Of a stretch of 64,000 nt of DNA, positions 46,158 to 56,279 are shown piece by piece; positions within the stretch are counted from its first letter, which is position 1; every line of letters starts with the position of its first letter. The DNA comes from Bacteroidaceae bacterium (GTDB lineage: Bacteria > Bacteroidota > Bacteroidia > Bacteroidales > Bacteroidaceae). The stretch spans positions 1 to 64,000 of the forward strand of contig JAUUPT010000005.1 of NCBI GenBank assembly GCA_030843315.1, in the 5' to 3' direction. The position numbers and the translations under genes were made by a program. The notes under the pieces were generated by a model, which was not told the origin of the DNA, did not search any database, and was given only the letters and a program-made list of their open reading frames with translations.

Positions 46158-47483
46158 ATGGTGCCGAATGTTACATCAGGCAGTTCATTTTACGGAGTGA
46201 TAGCCTATAATAAAATAAAGGTGGACGATGGTACGGCAAAGGTATTGTGACACCCCAGAATTGCAGCGGACACTTCAGGTAATGTTCCGATAGAAAACTG
46301 CGTGCAGGCTTTCGAGCCTTACATCGCACTCAATTCGCACGTCAGGAAACCGGTTATTCATATCTCATTGAATCCTTCCCCGAAAGATATACTTTTGGAA
46401 GAGCAAATGACCGTATTGGCGCAGGAGTTCATGGAAAAGTTCGGTTACGGGAACCAGCCTTATATTGTCTGGCTGCACGAAGACATTAACCGCAAACACA
46501 TGCACATCGTATCGGTACGCATCAACGGGCAGGGTGAAAAGATAGACCACAACCGGGAAGCTATCCGGGCACAGAACATCTGTCGTGAAATGGAAGTGAA
46601 GTACGGGCTTCATCCCACACTCGGAGAACATGGCGAGCGGGAACTGGTAAGTCTGCAAAAGGTGGACTATCCGAAAGGTGACGTGAAAATGCAGGTGAAG
46701 CATACCGCCCGCACCTTGTTGGAATGTTACAATTTCCATTCGCTTGCCGAATACACCACCCTGCTGAATCTGTACAACGTAACCGCTTACGAGGTCAGGG
46801 GAAGCGTGGACGAAAAGGAATACCACGGCATCATGTACGGAGCCTTGGACGATGACGGGCAGCAGGCGGGGACACCTTTCAAGTCCAGTAAGTTCGGCAA
46901 AGTATTCGGTTATGAAGCACTGCAAAAGAAATTCGCCGCATCCGTTGAAAAGGTAAAGAGGGACAATCTCGCCGAAAGGACAAGGCAGGAAATTATCAAA
47001 GCTATGCAGGACATCGGCACGAAAGAAGATTTTGCCCATAGGCTGAAAGAGGCCGATATAGAGGTGATTTACCGTATCAATCCCGAAGGACGTCTGTATG
47101 GTATCACCTTCATAGACCACACCACCCGAACGGTGTTCAACGGCTCGCGTTTGGGCAAAGCCTTTTCAGCCAATGTGTTCAACGAATTGTTCAACAACCC
47201 GGATGCAGACCGTGAACGGCTGATACCGCAACCGGAGCAGGAACCGTCCCGGCAGGAAAGGGAAACGGGAGCGGAAGAAAGGCAGGAAAGCGAGGAATAC
47301 CGACAGCAGGAAAACCAAAGCCATCATCAGAGTGAATCATCAGGAAGTCTGATTGATACATCCGCACTCGGTGCCGTTGATATTTTCTCCGTACTTATGG
47401 AAGACGACCATACGCACGAGTACATTGATCCGGCCTTCCGCTATGGGCGCAAGAAAAAGAAGAAGCGCAGGCGCAAGCTATAA
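46158..47483 (+). CDS. mobB: MobB relaxase with in-frame UGA
   Basis: 441 codons from MVPNVTSGSSFYGVIAYNKI. TGA at 46248-46250 (codon 31) interrupts DDGTAKVL-stop-HPRIAADTSGN. The relaxase core follows: IHISLNPSPKDILLEEQ and the metal-binding His cluster HEDINRKHMHIVSVRI. The catalytic Tyr is probably in the segment before the stop (FYGVIAY), so the stop would separate nucleophile and metal site. The C-terminus is Glu/Gln-rich and ends KKKKKRRRKL. One further Trp is TGG. Nicks oriT to start DNA transfer. Stop TAA. Confidence 0.92.
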
Positions 47484-47529
47484 TATAATAAGGTATAGAA
47501 CAAGAAGTTTAATTTTAATAGTTACAATT

Positions 47530-49545
47530 ATGCAGAATGAAGATGATTTAAGAGGTCTTGCCAAAGTCACGGACTTTATGCGGGCCATCAGTTTTTTATT
47601 TTTGGCGATACACATCTATTGGTTTTGTTACGGCTGGCTGCATGAAATGGGGTGAACGCATGGCATAGTGGACAGAATACTATCCAACTTCCAACGCACC
47701 ACCGGACTGTTTTCTTCCCTGCTTTACACAAAACTGTTCTGTGTCCTTTTCCTCGGTCTGTCCTGTATGGGTAACAAGGGAGTGAAGAAACATGAAATCA
47801 CATGAAGGCGGATTATCATTGCGGCCATATCAGGCACCCTGTTGTTTTTCTTCAACTGGTGGCTACTGTCCGTCAATGCTTCATCCGGTGTCTGTGCCGT
47901 GCTTTATACCACGACGCTGACCGGTGGCTTCTTCTGTCTGCTGGCATCCGGTTTGTGGATAAGCCGTCTGTTGAAGAACAATCTGTTGGAGGACGTTTTC
48001 AACCGGGAGAATGAATCTTTCATGCAGGAAACAAAACTCATGGAGAACGAGTATTCCGTCAACCTGCCGACTAAATTCTGGTATAAAGGCAAAGAATGGA
48101 AAGGCTGGATTAATGTGGTGAATCCGTTCCGGGCAAGCATGATTTTGGGTACACCGGGTAGCGGTAAGTCGTATGCCGTAGTCAACAATTATATAAAGCA
48201 GGCAATCGAGAAGTCCTATGCGCTTTATATATACGATTTTAAGTTTGATGACCTGTCGGTTATCGCTTATAACCATCTAATTAAGTATAGACACCGCTAT
48301 AAGATACCCCCTAAATTCTATGTGATAAACTTCGATAATCCGAGAAAAAGCCATCGCTGTAATCCGTTGGCTCCGGAACTGATGACTGATATTTCGGACG
48401 CTTACGAGTCCAGTTATACAATCATGCTTAACTTAAATAAAAGTTGGGTGCAGAAGCAGGGAGACTTCTTCGTAGAGTCCCCAATTGTCTTATTTACAGC
48501 GATAATATGGTTCTTGAAGTTGTATGAAAACGGTAAATACTGCACGTTCCCACATGCCATTGAATTGCTTAATAAAAGGTATGAAGACGTATTCACCATT
48601 CTGACAAGCTATCCTGATTTGGAGAACTACCTTTCACCTTTTGTCGATGCATGGAAAGGGGGAGCTGCCGAGCAGTTGATGGGTCAGATTGCATCCGCCA
48701 AAATTCCGCTGTCAAGGCTGATAAGCCCGCAATTATATTGGGTAATGTCCGGCAGTGACTTTACACTGGATATTAATAATCCCAAAGAACCGAAAGTATT
48801 ATGTGTGGGCAACAATCCCGATAGAATTTCCATCTATGGAGCAGCATTGGGACTCTATAATTCGAGAATCGTTAAACTGATAAATAAGAAGAAGCAGCTC
48901 AAAAGTTGTGTGATTATTGACGAGCTACCCACGATTTTCTTTAAAGGTCTGGATAATCTGATTGCCACGGCACGAAGCAACAAGGTGGCGGTCGTGTTAG
49001 GTTTTCAGGATTTCAGCCAGTTAAAGCGCGATTACGGAGACAAAGAGGCCGCTGTAATCATGTCAACTGTGGGTAATGTTTTCAGCGGTCAAGTGGTGGG
49101 TGAAACAGCCAAAACTTTGTCGGAAAGGTTCGGAAAAATCCTGCAAAAACGAGAGTCTATGAGCATCAACCGTAACGATACGTCCACTTCTATCAGCACG
49201 CAACTGGATAGTCTAATACCAGCCAGCAAAATCAGTACACTTTCGCAGGGGATGTTTGTCGGTGCCGTAACGGACAATTTCGGAGAAACGATAGACCAGA
49301 AGATTTTCCATGCGCAGATAGTAGTGGATAATGATGCGGTACAGAAGGAAACGGCGGCTTATCAGCCCATTCCTGAAATCAGCAGCTTTCTGGACGAAGA
49401 TGGTAATGATACAATGGAGCAGCAGATACAAGCCAACTACCGGCAAATCAAGCAGGATATTGTGGAACTTGTAGAGAATGAGCTAATTCGTATTGAAAAT
49501 GATCCTGCACTCAAACATCTATTAGGTGGTAATGAAGGTGAATAA
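47530..49545 (+). CDS. mobC: MobC, type IV coupling protein (VirD4/TraG family), with two in-frame UGA codons
   Basis: 671 codons from MQNEDDLRGLAKVTDFMRAI. TGA at 47653-47655 (codon 42; WLHEMG-stop-THGIVD) and 47803-47805 (codon 92; KKHEIT-stop-RRIIIAAISGTLLFF) both lie in the N-terminal membrane region. The ATPase then follows with Walker A LGTPGSGKSYAVVNNY and Walker B CVIIDELPTIF, and LGFQDFSQLKRDYG. Twelve other Trp codons are TGG. Without decoding, a start downstream would give a soluble ATPase lacking its anchor. It brings relaxed DNA to the channel. Stop TAA. Confidence 0.94.
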
Positions 49546-49572
49546 TAAAGTAGACTTCATAACAGTTTTGAT

Positions 49573-49650
49573 CTAAAACAGCTTTTTACGGCAATTTTGG
49601 CAATTAAGTAAATTACACTTTTAATCTTGTCGTAAAAAAGCTGTTTTATG
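49573..49650. terminator. Bidirectional terminator-like inverted repeat between mobC and the defence operon
   Basis: CTAAAACAGCTTTTTACG at 49573-49590 pairs with CGTAAAAAAGCTGTTTTA at 49631-49648, one bulge. The converging mobC and HEPN genes end on either side. The inner 40 bases are AT-rich. It may also mark the edge of the inserted defence cassette. Confidence 0.6.
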
Positions 49651-49671
49651 AAAAAATAATATTTACTATTT

Positions 49672-50517
49672 TCAAAAAGGTAAAGAATCAATATGAAGTT
49701 TTTCTGTAATATTATCTACGAATTTATTACAGATCTCTATCAAATCTTTTATTACAATTGCATCAACTTTTAATTTGTTACCTTGTTTATTATATCCGCT
49801 TCTATGTATAAGATGATTTCTTGTATTTTTAAAATGTTCTACCAGTTTATCATCTATTGGTATTTCTATATCAAAAGCAGACTTATATAATTTTCTCACC
49901 TTGTGTTCTAAATCACTATAGGGTATACTATTTATTAAAGTTTTAGTCATTTCAATTTTTTGTTCCTGACTTTTATTTAGATGTTCTTCTTGTTCGAAAA
50001 GAGGGTGGCTATTTATTATTTTTTCAATAAACAAAGGATTTGCTTTTGTAAGATTAACTACAGTCAACCATAAAAAAGTTTCAAAATATGATATTACACT
50101 AATATAGATTTGCCTATGAAAAATTTCTAATAGCAAAGGATTATCTATTTTAGTAGATAATAGAATCATAACTTTAGATATAGAATCTTTATAATATAAA
50201 TAACTATTATATGTAGAGGACTCTAAGTCATATTTGTATTCATCATAATCCTCTGAATATGAATTATCTAAATCCCACAAATCAATCCAAACTTGATTGT
50301 TGGAATCTAATCCTCTTATTTTGCACAATATATCTTTGGGCGAATTGCTATTGAATTTAATAATATAGCCATATAGGGTACCATCATGCCCTTCATCATC
50401 ATAAATATCATAATTCGTATTTGATAGTTCATCAATGGTTATGCCTAACAAAGATGCTAATTTTAATTCTTGCTGTTCATTCTGTTTTTCTATTATATAT
50501 TCATTTATTGTACTCAT
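49672..50517 (-). CDS. HEPN-domain protein of the defence operon
   Basis: 281 residues. The C-terminal part is helical and contains HFKNTRNHLIHRSGYNKQG, in which RNHLIH fits the R-x4-H motif of HEPN ribonucleases; the region around FLWLTVVNLTKANPL looks like the first HEPN helices. The N-terminal 110 residues are acidic and Tyr-rich with no recognised fold. It starts 3 bases after the ATPase gene, so it is in the operon. Likely an RNA-cutting effector or regulator. Stop is TGA, followed two codons later by TAG. Trp codons TGG. Confidence 0.65.
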   Translation of the reverse strand: MSTINEYIIEKQNEQQELKLASLLGITIDELSNTNYDIYDDEGHDGTLYGYIIKFNSNSPKDILCKIRGLDSNNQVWIDLWDLDNSYSEDYDEYKYDLESSTYNSYLYYKDSISKVMILLSTKIDNPLLLEIFHRQIYISVISYFETFLWLTVVNLTKANPLFIEKIINSHPLFEQEEHLNKSQEQKIEMTKTLINSIPYSDLEHKVRKLYKSAFDIEIPIDDKLVEHFKNTRNHLIHRSGYNKQGNKLKVDAIVIKDLIEICNKFVDNITEKLHIDSLPF

Positions 50518-50520
50518 AGA

Positions 50521-52353
50521 TTATTTTCCTATATAAAAACCATTTCTGCCAACTTCACCTTTACCCACAAATTTTACAATGTGAATATTATTCATATATT
50601 CTTTGTTTTCTGGAATCTTATTGTCAAACATTATGAATTGATAATTCCATGTCTTCTCATTACAGTATCGAAAGAAAGCATTTAATATACTATTGTCAAG
50701 TTGGTCTTCTTTGCTTATTTCTTGATGTTTGTCATAATGAGCTGTTAATGGGGAGTCGATAACAAGCAGGCGAGAAAAAGGAATGCTTTTCTCATAACAA
50801 TAATCTAATAAAGCAATCATTATTGCTGTAAATGAAACTGCTCGTTTACCTTTACCATATAGCTGTCTTCCCTTACCACTAAATACAAAATCAAAAGTAG
50901 GGTGATATTCAAATGATATGGTTTCCGTATCTGGAAATTTCCAATCAAATAATATTTGTTTTACAATATCCATATAATCGGATGCAATATCAGTTCTATT
51001 TTCTGTTGGATGTATAGCTTTAGTATTTGCTAAGTTGTCTTTTAATTGGCTCAACTGAACTGACAATGCTTGTACATCATTCTGCAAGTTCTTTAATGTT
51101 GTTTTCTTTTCTATATTTATTTCAGCTTGTTCTAAACTTCCCTTCAATAGAGATAAGTCGGGTTCTATTTTATTTATCTTACCTGTTAGATTAGATAATT
51201 CATTTTTTATTTCTAATATTTTACTCTGAAGTGTTTTTATTTCATTCTCTTTTTCTATTATAAGATTGTCAATATCACTATATTTCGATTTGATAGAAAT
51301 ATATTCGTTTTGAATTGCCTTAAGAAAATTTGAAGATTCAATATCTTCCACTATTTCTTTTGATATAAACTCTCCACATAGAGGGCATTTTACAAAACTT
51401 AATTCTTTATACAAATTTCTTCCTTCGTTTATAAATTCAAGTCTTTCTAAATCAATCTTATAATGATCTTTCAATAGCTTCATTCTTTCCAAAAATTCAT
51501 TATTGAACATCAATTCAGAAGATAAATCTTCTAAGTTTGAACTTATTTCTTTTTTTTGTTTATATAATTGAGATAATGCAGATGAGGCTTTTTCTATTTC
51601 CATTTTATAATACTCCAATAATCTTGAATCTTTAAAGTTTACATATGAAATATCGCCTATTTCTACAATTCTATTATTCTTCTTTTCTATTTCTTCTGTT
51701 ACATAATCTATTTTCCCTTGAATTCTTGATTTTCTGATCTTTAAATCTTCTTCAGGCATATATGAAGAGTCATCACGACCTGTCATTAAATATGATACAA
51801 TATTGCGACATTTAGGATACAAAGCAGGATTTATTTCTGTATAAAAAGGAGATTTTTCATTAAGTATCCTTGTTTCATCAATAAAAATTAAATGTCTTAT
51901 TGTTGAGAAAGTTAATTTGTGAAGTTTGCTTGGATTAATCTTTATTTTTATATCAGAAATATCCAGCAATGATAACAAAAACGAAGAATAGCTATTTGAT
52001 GACTGACTATTAATTTTGTATTCCTCACATTTAATATTATTATCATAATATTCTACAATTGAACATGGCTTTACTTTTACCGAGGTTCCATTCAGCTTTC
52101 TGTATATAGTGTAAATTTCTTCTCCATATGTATGAATCTCCATTAAAAAGTCTGTATAACCTTTTCCTTCCAATGGTATCTTAGGATTGCTGGATTTGCC
52201 CAATAAGAATTCTATAACAGAATAAAGAGAGGTTTTACCTGTATCAGAAGGTCCATAAATTACGTTACAACCTTTAACAAAATCAATTTGAGTGTCTTGA
52301 ACCTGTTCTCCTTTTACCACAACACTCTTTATATAAAAACCTTTATTTGCCAT
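50521..52353 (-). CDS. SMC/Rad50-like ATPase (DUF3732) of an ABC-3C type system
   Basis: 610 residues. Walker A near the start (CNVIYGPSDTGKTSLYSVIE), a long coiled coil (about 200-440) with a zinc-hook-like pair (FVKCPLCGEFISKEIVEDIE), and the C-terminal signature and Walker B region (LYGKGKRAVSFTAIMIALLD and RLLVIDSPLTAHYDK). It is the sensing ATPase of the ABC three-component defence family, coupled to the next two genes. AT-rich compared with the ICE core, and no in-frame stop. Confidence 0.85.
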   Translation of the reverse strand: MANKGFYIKSVVVKGEQVQDTQIDFVKGCNVIYGPSDTGKTSLYSVIEFLLGKSSNPKIPLEGKGYTDFLMEIHTYGEEIYTIYRKLNGTSVKVKPCSIVEYYDNNIKCEEYKINSQSSNSYSSFLLSLLDISDIKIKINPSKLHKLTFSTIRHLIFIDETRILNEKSPFYTEINPALYPKCRNIVSYLMTGRDDSSYMPEEDLKIRKSRIQGKIDYVTEEIEKKNNRIVEIGDISYVNFKDSRLLEYYKMEIEKASSALSQLYKQKKEISSNLEDLSSELMFNNEFLERMKLLKDHYKIDLERLEFINEGRNLYKELSFVKCPLCGEFISKEIVEDIESSNFLKAIQNEYISIKSKYSDIDNLIIEKENEIKTLQSKILEIKNELSNLTGKINKIEPDLSLLKGSLEQAEINIEKKTTLKNLQNDVQALSVQLSQLKDNLANTKAIHPTENRTDIASDYMDIVKQILFDWKFPDTETISFEYHPTFDFVFSGKGRQLYGKGKRAVSFTAIMIALLDYCYEKSIPFSRLLVIDSPLTAHYDKHQEISKEDQLDNSILNAFFRYCNEKTWNYQFIMFDNKIPENKEYMNNIHIVKFVGKGEVGRNGFYIGK

Positions 52354-52355
52354 TT

Positions 52356-52838
52356 TTATTGCATTAAAATTGATTCTTTAGTAAATTCATTTCCCCACTT
52401 ACCAATATTACTTTCAATATATAGGTTCAGATCTCTATCAGAAAAATTCTCAAAATAATTACAAATCCAACGAGCTATATTATTAAGTTTATTATAATAC
52501 TCACTTGTCATATATTGTACGAATATTTCCCCAGCTTTTGTTATCTGATATTCAAAATTGTCATTCTCGACATTCAATAAAATTAATTCTTTTGACAGTA
52601 AAATATTTAAAGCATCAGATATATTTTGATGATTACTAATATAAATACTTGCCCTATATGGGATATCTGGATGAATGCTGGAAGGAGCATGCTCTATATC
52701 TCCAGAATGAATGACAAAATATTCATAAGCTACTAACCTGTCTCTTTCCATTGATTTTTTATAAACATTCATAATAACCAGTAATCGTAATGCGATTTCA
52801 AGATTACTATTTAGCAATTTTATTGTTTTATTTTCCAT
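52356..52838 (-). CDS. ABC-3C middle component
   Basis: 160 residues, winged-helix-like (LEIALRLLVIMNVYKKSMER, ISDALNILLSKELILLNVEN, YQITKAGEIFVQYMTSEYYN). Lies between the endonuclease-like gene, which it overlaps by 19 bases, and the DUF3732 ATPase, 2 bases apart. This is the gene order of ABC-3C loci, in which the middle protein links sensor and effector. Confidence 0.78.
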   Translation of the reverse strand: MENKTIKLLNSNLEIALRLLVIMNVYKKSMERDRLVAYEYFVIHSGDIEHAPSSIHPDIPYRASIYISNHQNISDALNILLSKELILLNVENDNFEYQITKAGEIFVQYMTSEYYNKLNNIARWICNYFENFSDRDLNLYIESNIGKWGNEFTKESILMQ

Positions 52839-53923
52839 ATCAATTTATCCTCGTTTGAAAGTTGAAAGCATACACCACGCAATTCATTGCTTCCGATTTT
52901 GGGTGCCAACAAATTCTGTTTAACTTGAAAATGTGACGCTTCTTTAGTAACAGCCTTAACTCTTTCATATCCAGAATTATAATCTTCTTCATATGTATCT
53001 CCAACATGATTTAACACATCATCTTTTAGTTTCTCGAACTCGTCATCTGTCGCTGGGGATATTTCCTTACTTATCATTGCCACAGACTCTGCCTTGTAAA
53101 AGGATTCTCTTGATCGAGAAAAGTGCCTATTATATGCAGAATCAGTAATATTATCAACAGTTATATTGGCGGAAGAGTCTTCTGTGTAAGCATCTAATAA
53201 ATGTTTAATATATGCAACTTCGTTTATAGCAACATCGTTAGGCATTAAAACATTATATGATGGTAGGCTATTAATTCCACCTCCAAAATAAAAGAAATAA
53301 TAGTGTCCTTCTTTTCTAAGATCATCTATAAAATAATCAGGAGATATACAGTCTACTATTCCAAAATCAAAATTATCAAAATACTCTAATAGATCTCCAA
53401 TAAGAGGTATTGATTTTTTTTCTATTATCTTATTATGAATCTTGGTAGCCCAATCATTCTTTAATTTAGCTTTCAGTAGCTTGCCTTTATCTTTTATTAA
53501 ATCAAGAAGACTTGGTGATACTCCTAAAGGAGCTACAAAATAGTATTTCAATGGTACAGATATTGCTTTACTAAAGGAATAATATATAAGTTTACCAAAT
53601 TCGATATTAATATCAGAATACGTCAATGCATTCTTGTAATGTTTACATTGATATAAATCATATTTATCTTCGGATAAATCAATATACGCACAAACATCTC
53701 TTCCTTTATCTCCAGCACCACCAATTCTATATACATCTTTATATTTAGATTTTAAGCAAGCAAATGCCCATATAGCGACTAATTCCTCATAAGTATCTTC
53801 ATCCATTAAAGCTAAACGTTCTTTAGGCGTAATATCATAACGCAACCTTTCCTCATTAGAAAGCATATGGAATCTTTCAGGTTCTACAACAATCTCTTTC
53901 TGTATTTGGCTTTTGCTAATCAT
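52820..53923 (-). CDS. ABC-3C effector with PD-(D/E)xK nuclease-like domain
   Basis: 367 residues. An Mrr/restriction-endonuclease-like core about 50-110: EELVAIWAFACLKSKYKDVY, then GGAGDKGRDVCAYI and LYQCKHYKN, giving the D-x(n)-Q-x-K nuclease pattern. The C-terminal region carries charged helices (about 290-345). First gene of the operon. Expected to cut DNA when the ATPase senses invasion. Trp codons TGG. Confidence 0.78.
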   Translation of the reverse strand: MISKSQIQKEIVVEPERFHMLSNEERLRYDITPKERLALMDEDTYEELVAIWAFACLKSKYKDVYRIGGAGDKGRDVCAYIDLSEDKYDLYQCKHYKNALTYSDINIEFGKLIYYSFSKAISVPLKYYFVAPLGVSPSLLDLIKDKGKLLKAKLKNDWATKIHNKIIEKKSIPLIGDLLEYFDNFDFGIVDCISPDYFIDDLRKEGHYYFFYFGGGINSLPSYNVLMPNDVAINEVAYIKHLLDAYTEDSSANITVDNITDSAYNRHFSRSRESFYKAESVAMISKEISPATDDEFEKLKDDVLNHVGDTYEEDYNSGYERVKAVTKEASHFQVKQNLLAPKIGSNELRGVCFQLSNEDKLIWKIKQ

Positions 53924-54441
53924 ATGTCTCCAAGTTATTGTTTACTAATTCTATCACAATCAAAGGCTGATAATAAGTAATATATAATTTCATTATTTAT
54001 CTCTGGCGTTATATAAACTACTGGAAATATCCTTTTTGTATGTTTTTGTTGTTCCATGACTTTCAGTAATTATAGTATTAAACATTATAGGTTAATTTGG
54101 ACTTGCAACTTATATTATTGCAGTGCTAACCTTATTTTTCCCAAAAATACAAAGGAAAGATGATATAATCGTACTTTGAACTAATAAATTAGCACATAAC
54201 ATACAATCCCAGTAACCAACCTGTTGTAAAACATATAATACTATTAGCCTATAAAGAGATTTTGCAAATCTTTTTGATATGCAATTACTTCTTCTTTCGC
54301 CAATTCTCGCCAATTGCCGCCATTTATTTCTGCTGGTATCTAAAACATAATATTTTGTAATTTAATGTTCTACATTCGCACCGACGGGCTAAAGTTTACC
54401 CGGTATTGATTAATTATTGTATCACTTAAATTATTGATTTT
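53924..54441. other. Gene-free segment between the defence operon and the DUF4099/DUF3945 gene
   Basis: 518 bases, AT-rich on the left (defence cassette promoter side, no clear box). At 54298-54321 is a cluster of CGCCAA/GCCGCC, the inverse of the dispersed TTGGCG motif. A 14-codon ORF at 54365 (MFYIRTDGLKFTRY) ends TGA at 54407-54409, 32 bases before the next gene; it could be a leader peptide but nothing else supports it. No RNA gene was recognised. Confidence 0.5.
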
Positions 54442-55731
54442 ATGGCTAAGAAAAAGCAAGAACAACAAGAACAGAGTCAGGACGAGCATGTAATGGCCAT
54501 CCTTGACAAGCGAACGAACAAGACCGCAGTCGTATCCAAAATGAACGAGCAGGACGGCAGTCTTGAAATCGTGCCACCCGACAAGAAGAACAGCAGCAGT
54601 TTCCTAAAACTGGATCGTACCTCACCGCTGGAACTGTTCTTCACGAATTTCAAGAACCAGTACAACAACCCCACGAGTTTCAGTTTTTTCCTTGTACCTC
54701 TCGTCCTTTTGGAAAAGACACTGAATGCCGTAGTCCAGATCCGAAAAGGGGAAGACCCCGGAGCGGAAGGTAAAAAACTGGTGGAGAACAGCGAACTGAA
54801 CGATGAAGGGCGCATCGCCAAACTTGCCCGGAGGTACAAGTTCGATGAACACCAGCTTCCGTGGAAAGAACTCGCCGCACTGGGAGTTGACAAACAACTG
54901 CTGTTTGACAACCATTGCATGGGTGAGATGCTGAAAGGAAGGATTACCTCGATGGCCTTCCCCATCAGCAAGGAAGTGAACGGTGAAAAGAAGGATATGG
55001 GGGAAGCCTGTTTCCTCTGTGTCAAAGGGGAGGGCGGCAAGGTGCAACTGAAAACTCTAAGCAGGCTCGACAAGCCGCAGTATGACCTGCCTGCCTATAA
55101 AGGAGTATTCACCGACGAGGAAAAGCAGTCGCTTAAAGACACCGGAACTTTAGGAGCAATCAAGGAAATGAAGGATACCCATACGGGAACGGTCTGCAAC
55201 TGTTATGTATCCTTTCATGAACCGAGCAACCGTATCATTACCATGCCGGTGGATGCCATCAAGATACCCGATTATATCTACGGGAAAAGACTGGATGACA
55301 AACAGAAGCAAATCCTCGCCTCAGGAGGCCAGCTCCCCATTAACGACATACAGCGCAAAAACGACACGCTGCTTTCCGGTGTAGCTTTCGTCGATCCGAG
55401 AATTATGGACATCGCATTCAAGCAATCCGGCGAACAATTGAAAGTCAACGACACTATCATGGGTGCCAAAATCACACCTGAACAGAAGAAGATGCTCCAG
55501 AACCATGAAATGGTGTTCGTTGAGAATATGCGCTACAAAGGCAGGGTGTTTTCCGATGACGTACGTTTCAGCAACAAGAGCAACCAACTGCTGATAGGAC
55601 GCAATGCCCGTGAATACAAGCCCACTGTTGAGGGCAAGAAGAACGACAGGAAAAAGGAGGTGAAACAGCAGGCGCCCCGTCATGTGGCATCCGTAAAGGC
55701 CCCGTCAAAAAAGAGCCTTTCAGTCATGTAA
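54442..55731 (+). CDS. DUF4099/DUF3945 domain protein
   Basis: 429 residues. The N-terminal half has ILDKRTNKTAVVSKMNEQDG and LARRYKFDEHQLPWKELAAL (DUF4099), and the C-terminal half carries the duplicated DUF3945 strand pattern (IPDYIYGKRLDDKQKQILAS, VNDTIMGAKITPEQKKMLQN), ending Lys-rich. Frequent in Bacteroides ICEs near topB and the mob genes; no topB is present here. No function is established. Trp TGG, stop TAA. Confidence 0.82.
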   Translation: MAKKKQEQQEQSQDEHVMAILDKRTNKTAVVSKMNEQDGSLEIVPPDKKNSSSFLKLDRTSPLELFFTNFKNQYNNPTSFSFFLVPLVLLEKTLNAVVQIRKGEDPGAEGKKLVENSELNDEGRIAKLARRYKFDEHQLPWKELAALGVDKQLLFDNHCMGEMLKGRITSMAFPISKEVNGEKKDMGEACFLCVKGEGGKVQLKTLSRLDKPQYDLPAYKGVFTDEEKQSLKDTGTLGAIKEMKDTHTGTVCNCYVSFHEPSNRIITMPVDAIKIPDYIYGKRLDDKQKQILASGGQLPINDIQRKNDTLLSGVAFVDPRIMDIAFKQSGEQLKVNDTIMGAKITPEQKKMLQNHEMVFVENMRYKGRVFSDDVRFSNKSNQLLIGRNAREYKPTVEGKKNDRKKEVKQQAPRHVASVKAPSKKSLSVM

Positions 55732-55832
55732 CAGACAGATTATTCATGTTTTTGGCAGATATATACCCGGTTTTCTTTTATGGCAGCCGGGTATATGTTT
55801 AATATCCAATTAATATTTTAAAGTGATAAAAA

Positions 55833-56279
55833 ATGACTATACAAGATAAAAATACCGCAACCGGAGAATTGTCCTATTTTGAGACGACTCTCCTTCTTTA
55901 TTTAAAGGAAATCCATCCGCATATTGCCGATGACAAAGAACTTGTCCGAACGCGGGCCGACGAGGCGGCTGGCAGCTATGAACGTGCCATACGTGACGGT
56001 TTATCCGTTACGCAGGCTTTGCAACTGGCCGAAGCCGTTCTCTATCAGGACTTGCGTTTTTCCAGGTTCGATACGGTTTTCGAGGTCGTGTCGGAGTGGT
56101 TTCCCGAAGTACGGCCCGAAAGACGGACGGGTTTCTGCCTGAAAGTATTGTCACCCGCAGAAGCGGTGTTCAACAAATACCCCATAGATGACCGGTTTGA
56201 ATCATCTCCGTCCTATCATACACTTACCATTGAACTTACAGGTTTCATACAATCTTATATCGAAAAATATGGCATATAA
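55833..56279 (+). CDS. DUF1896 family protein
   Basis: 148 residues, helical and soluble (GELSYFETTLLLYLKEIHPH, RFDTVFEVVSEWFPEVRPE). Regular companion of the large methylase-helicase gene, whose start it overlaps by 11 bases, so translation is probably coupled. Function unknown. Trp TGG, stop TAA. Confidence 0.82.
   Translation: MTIQDKNTATGELSYFETTLLLYLKEIHPHIADDKELVRTRADEAAGSYERAIRDGLSVTQALQLAEAVLYQDLRFSRFDTVFEVVSEWFPEVRPERRTGFCLKVLSPAEAVFNKYPIDDRFESSPSYHTLTIELTGFIQSYIEKYGI

Noticed and set aside
54365..54409. 14-codon ORF MFYIRTDGLKFTRY ending UGA as a fifth leader peptide
   Set aside because: Its end does not resemble the Y[YF]D[ST]G group, no convincing hairpin surrounds the stop, and the next gene has no internal UGA.
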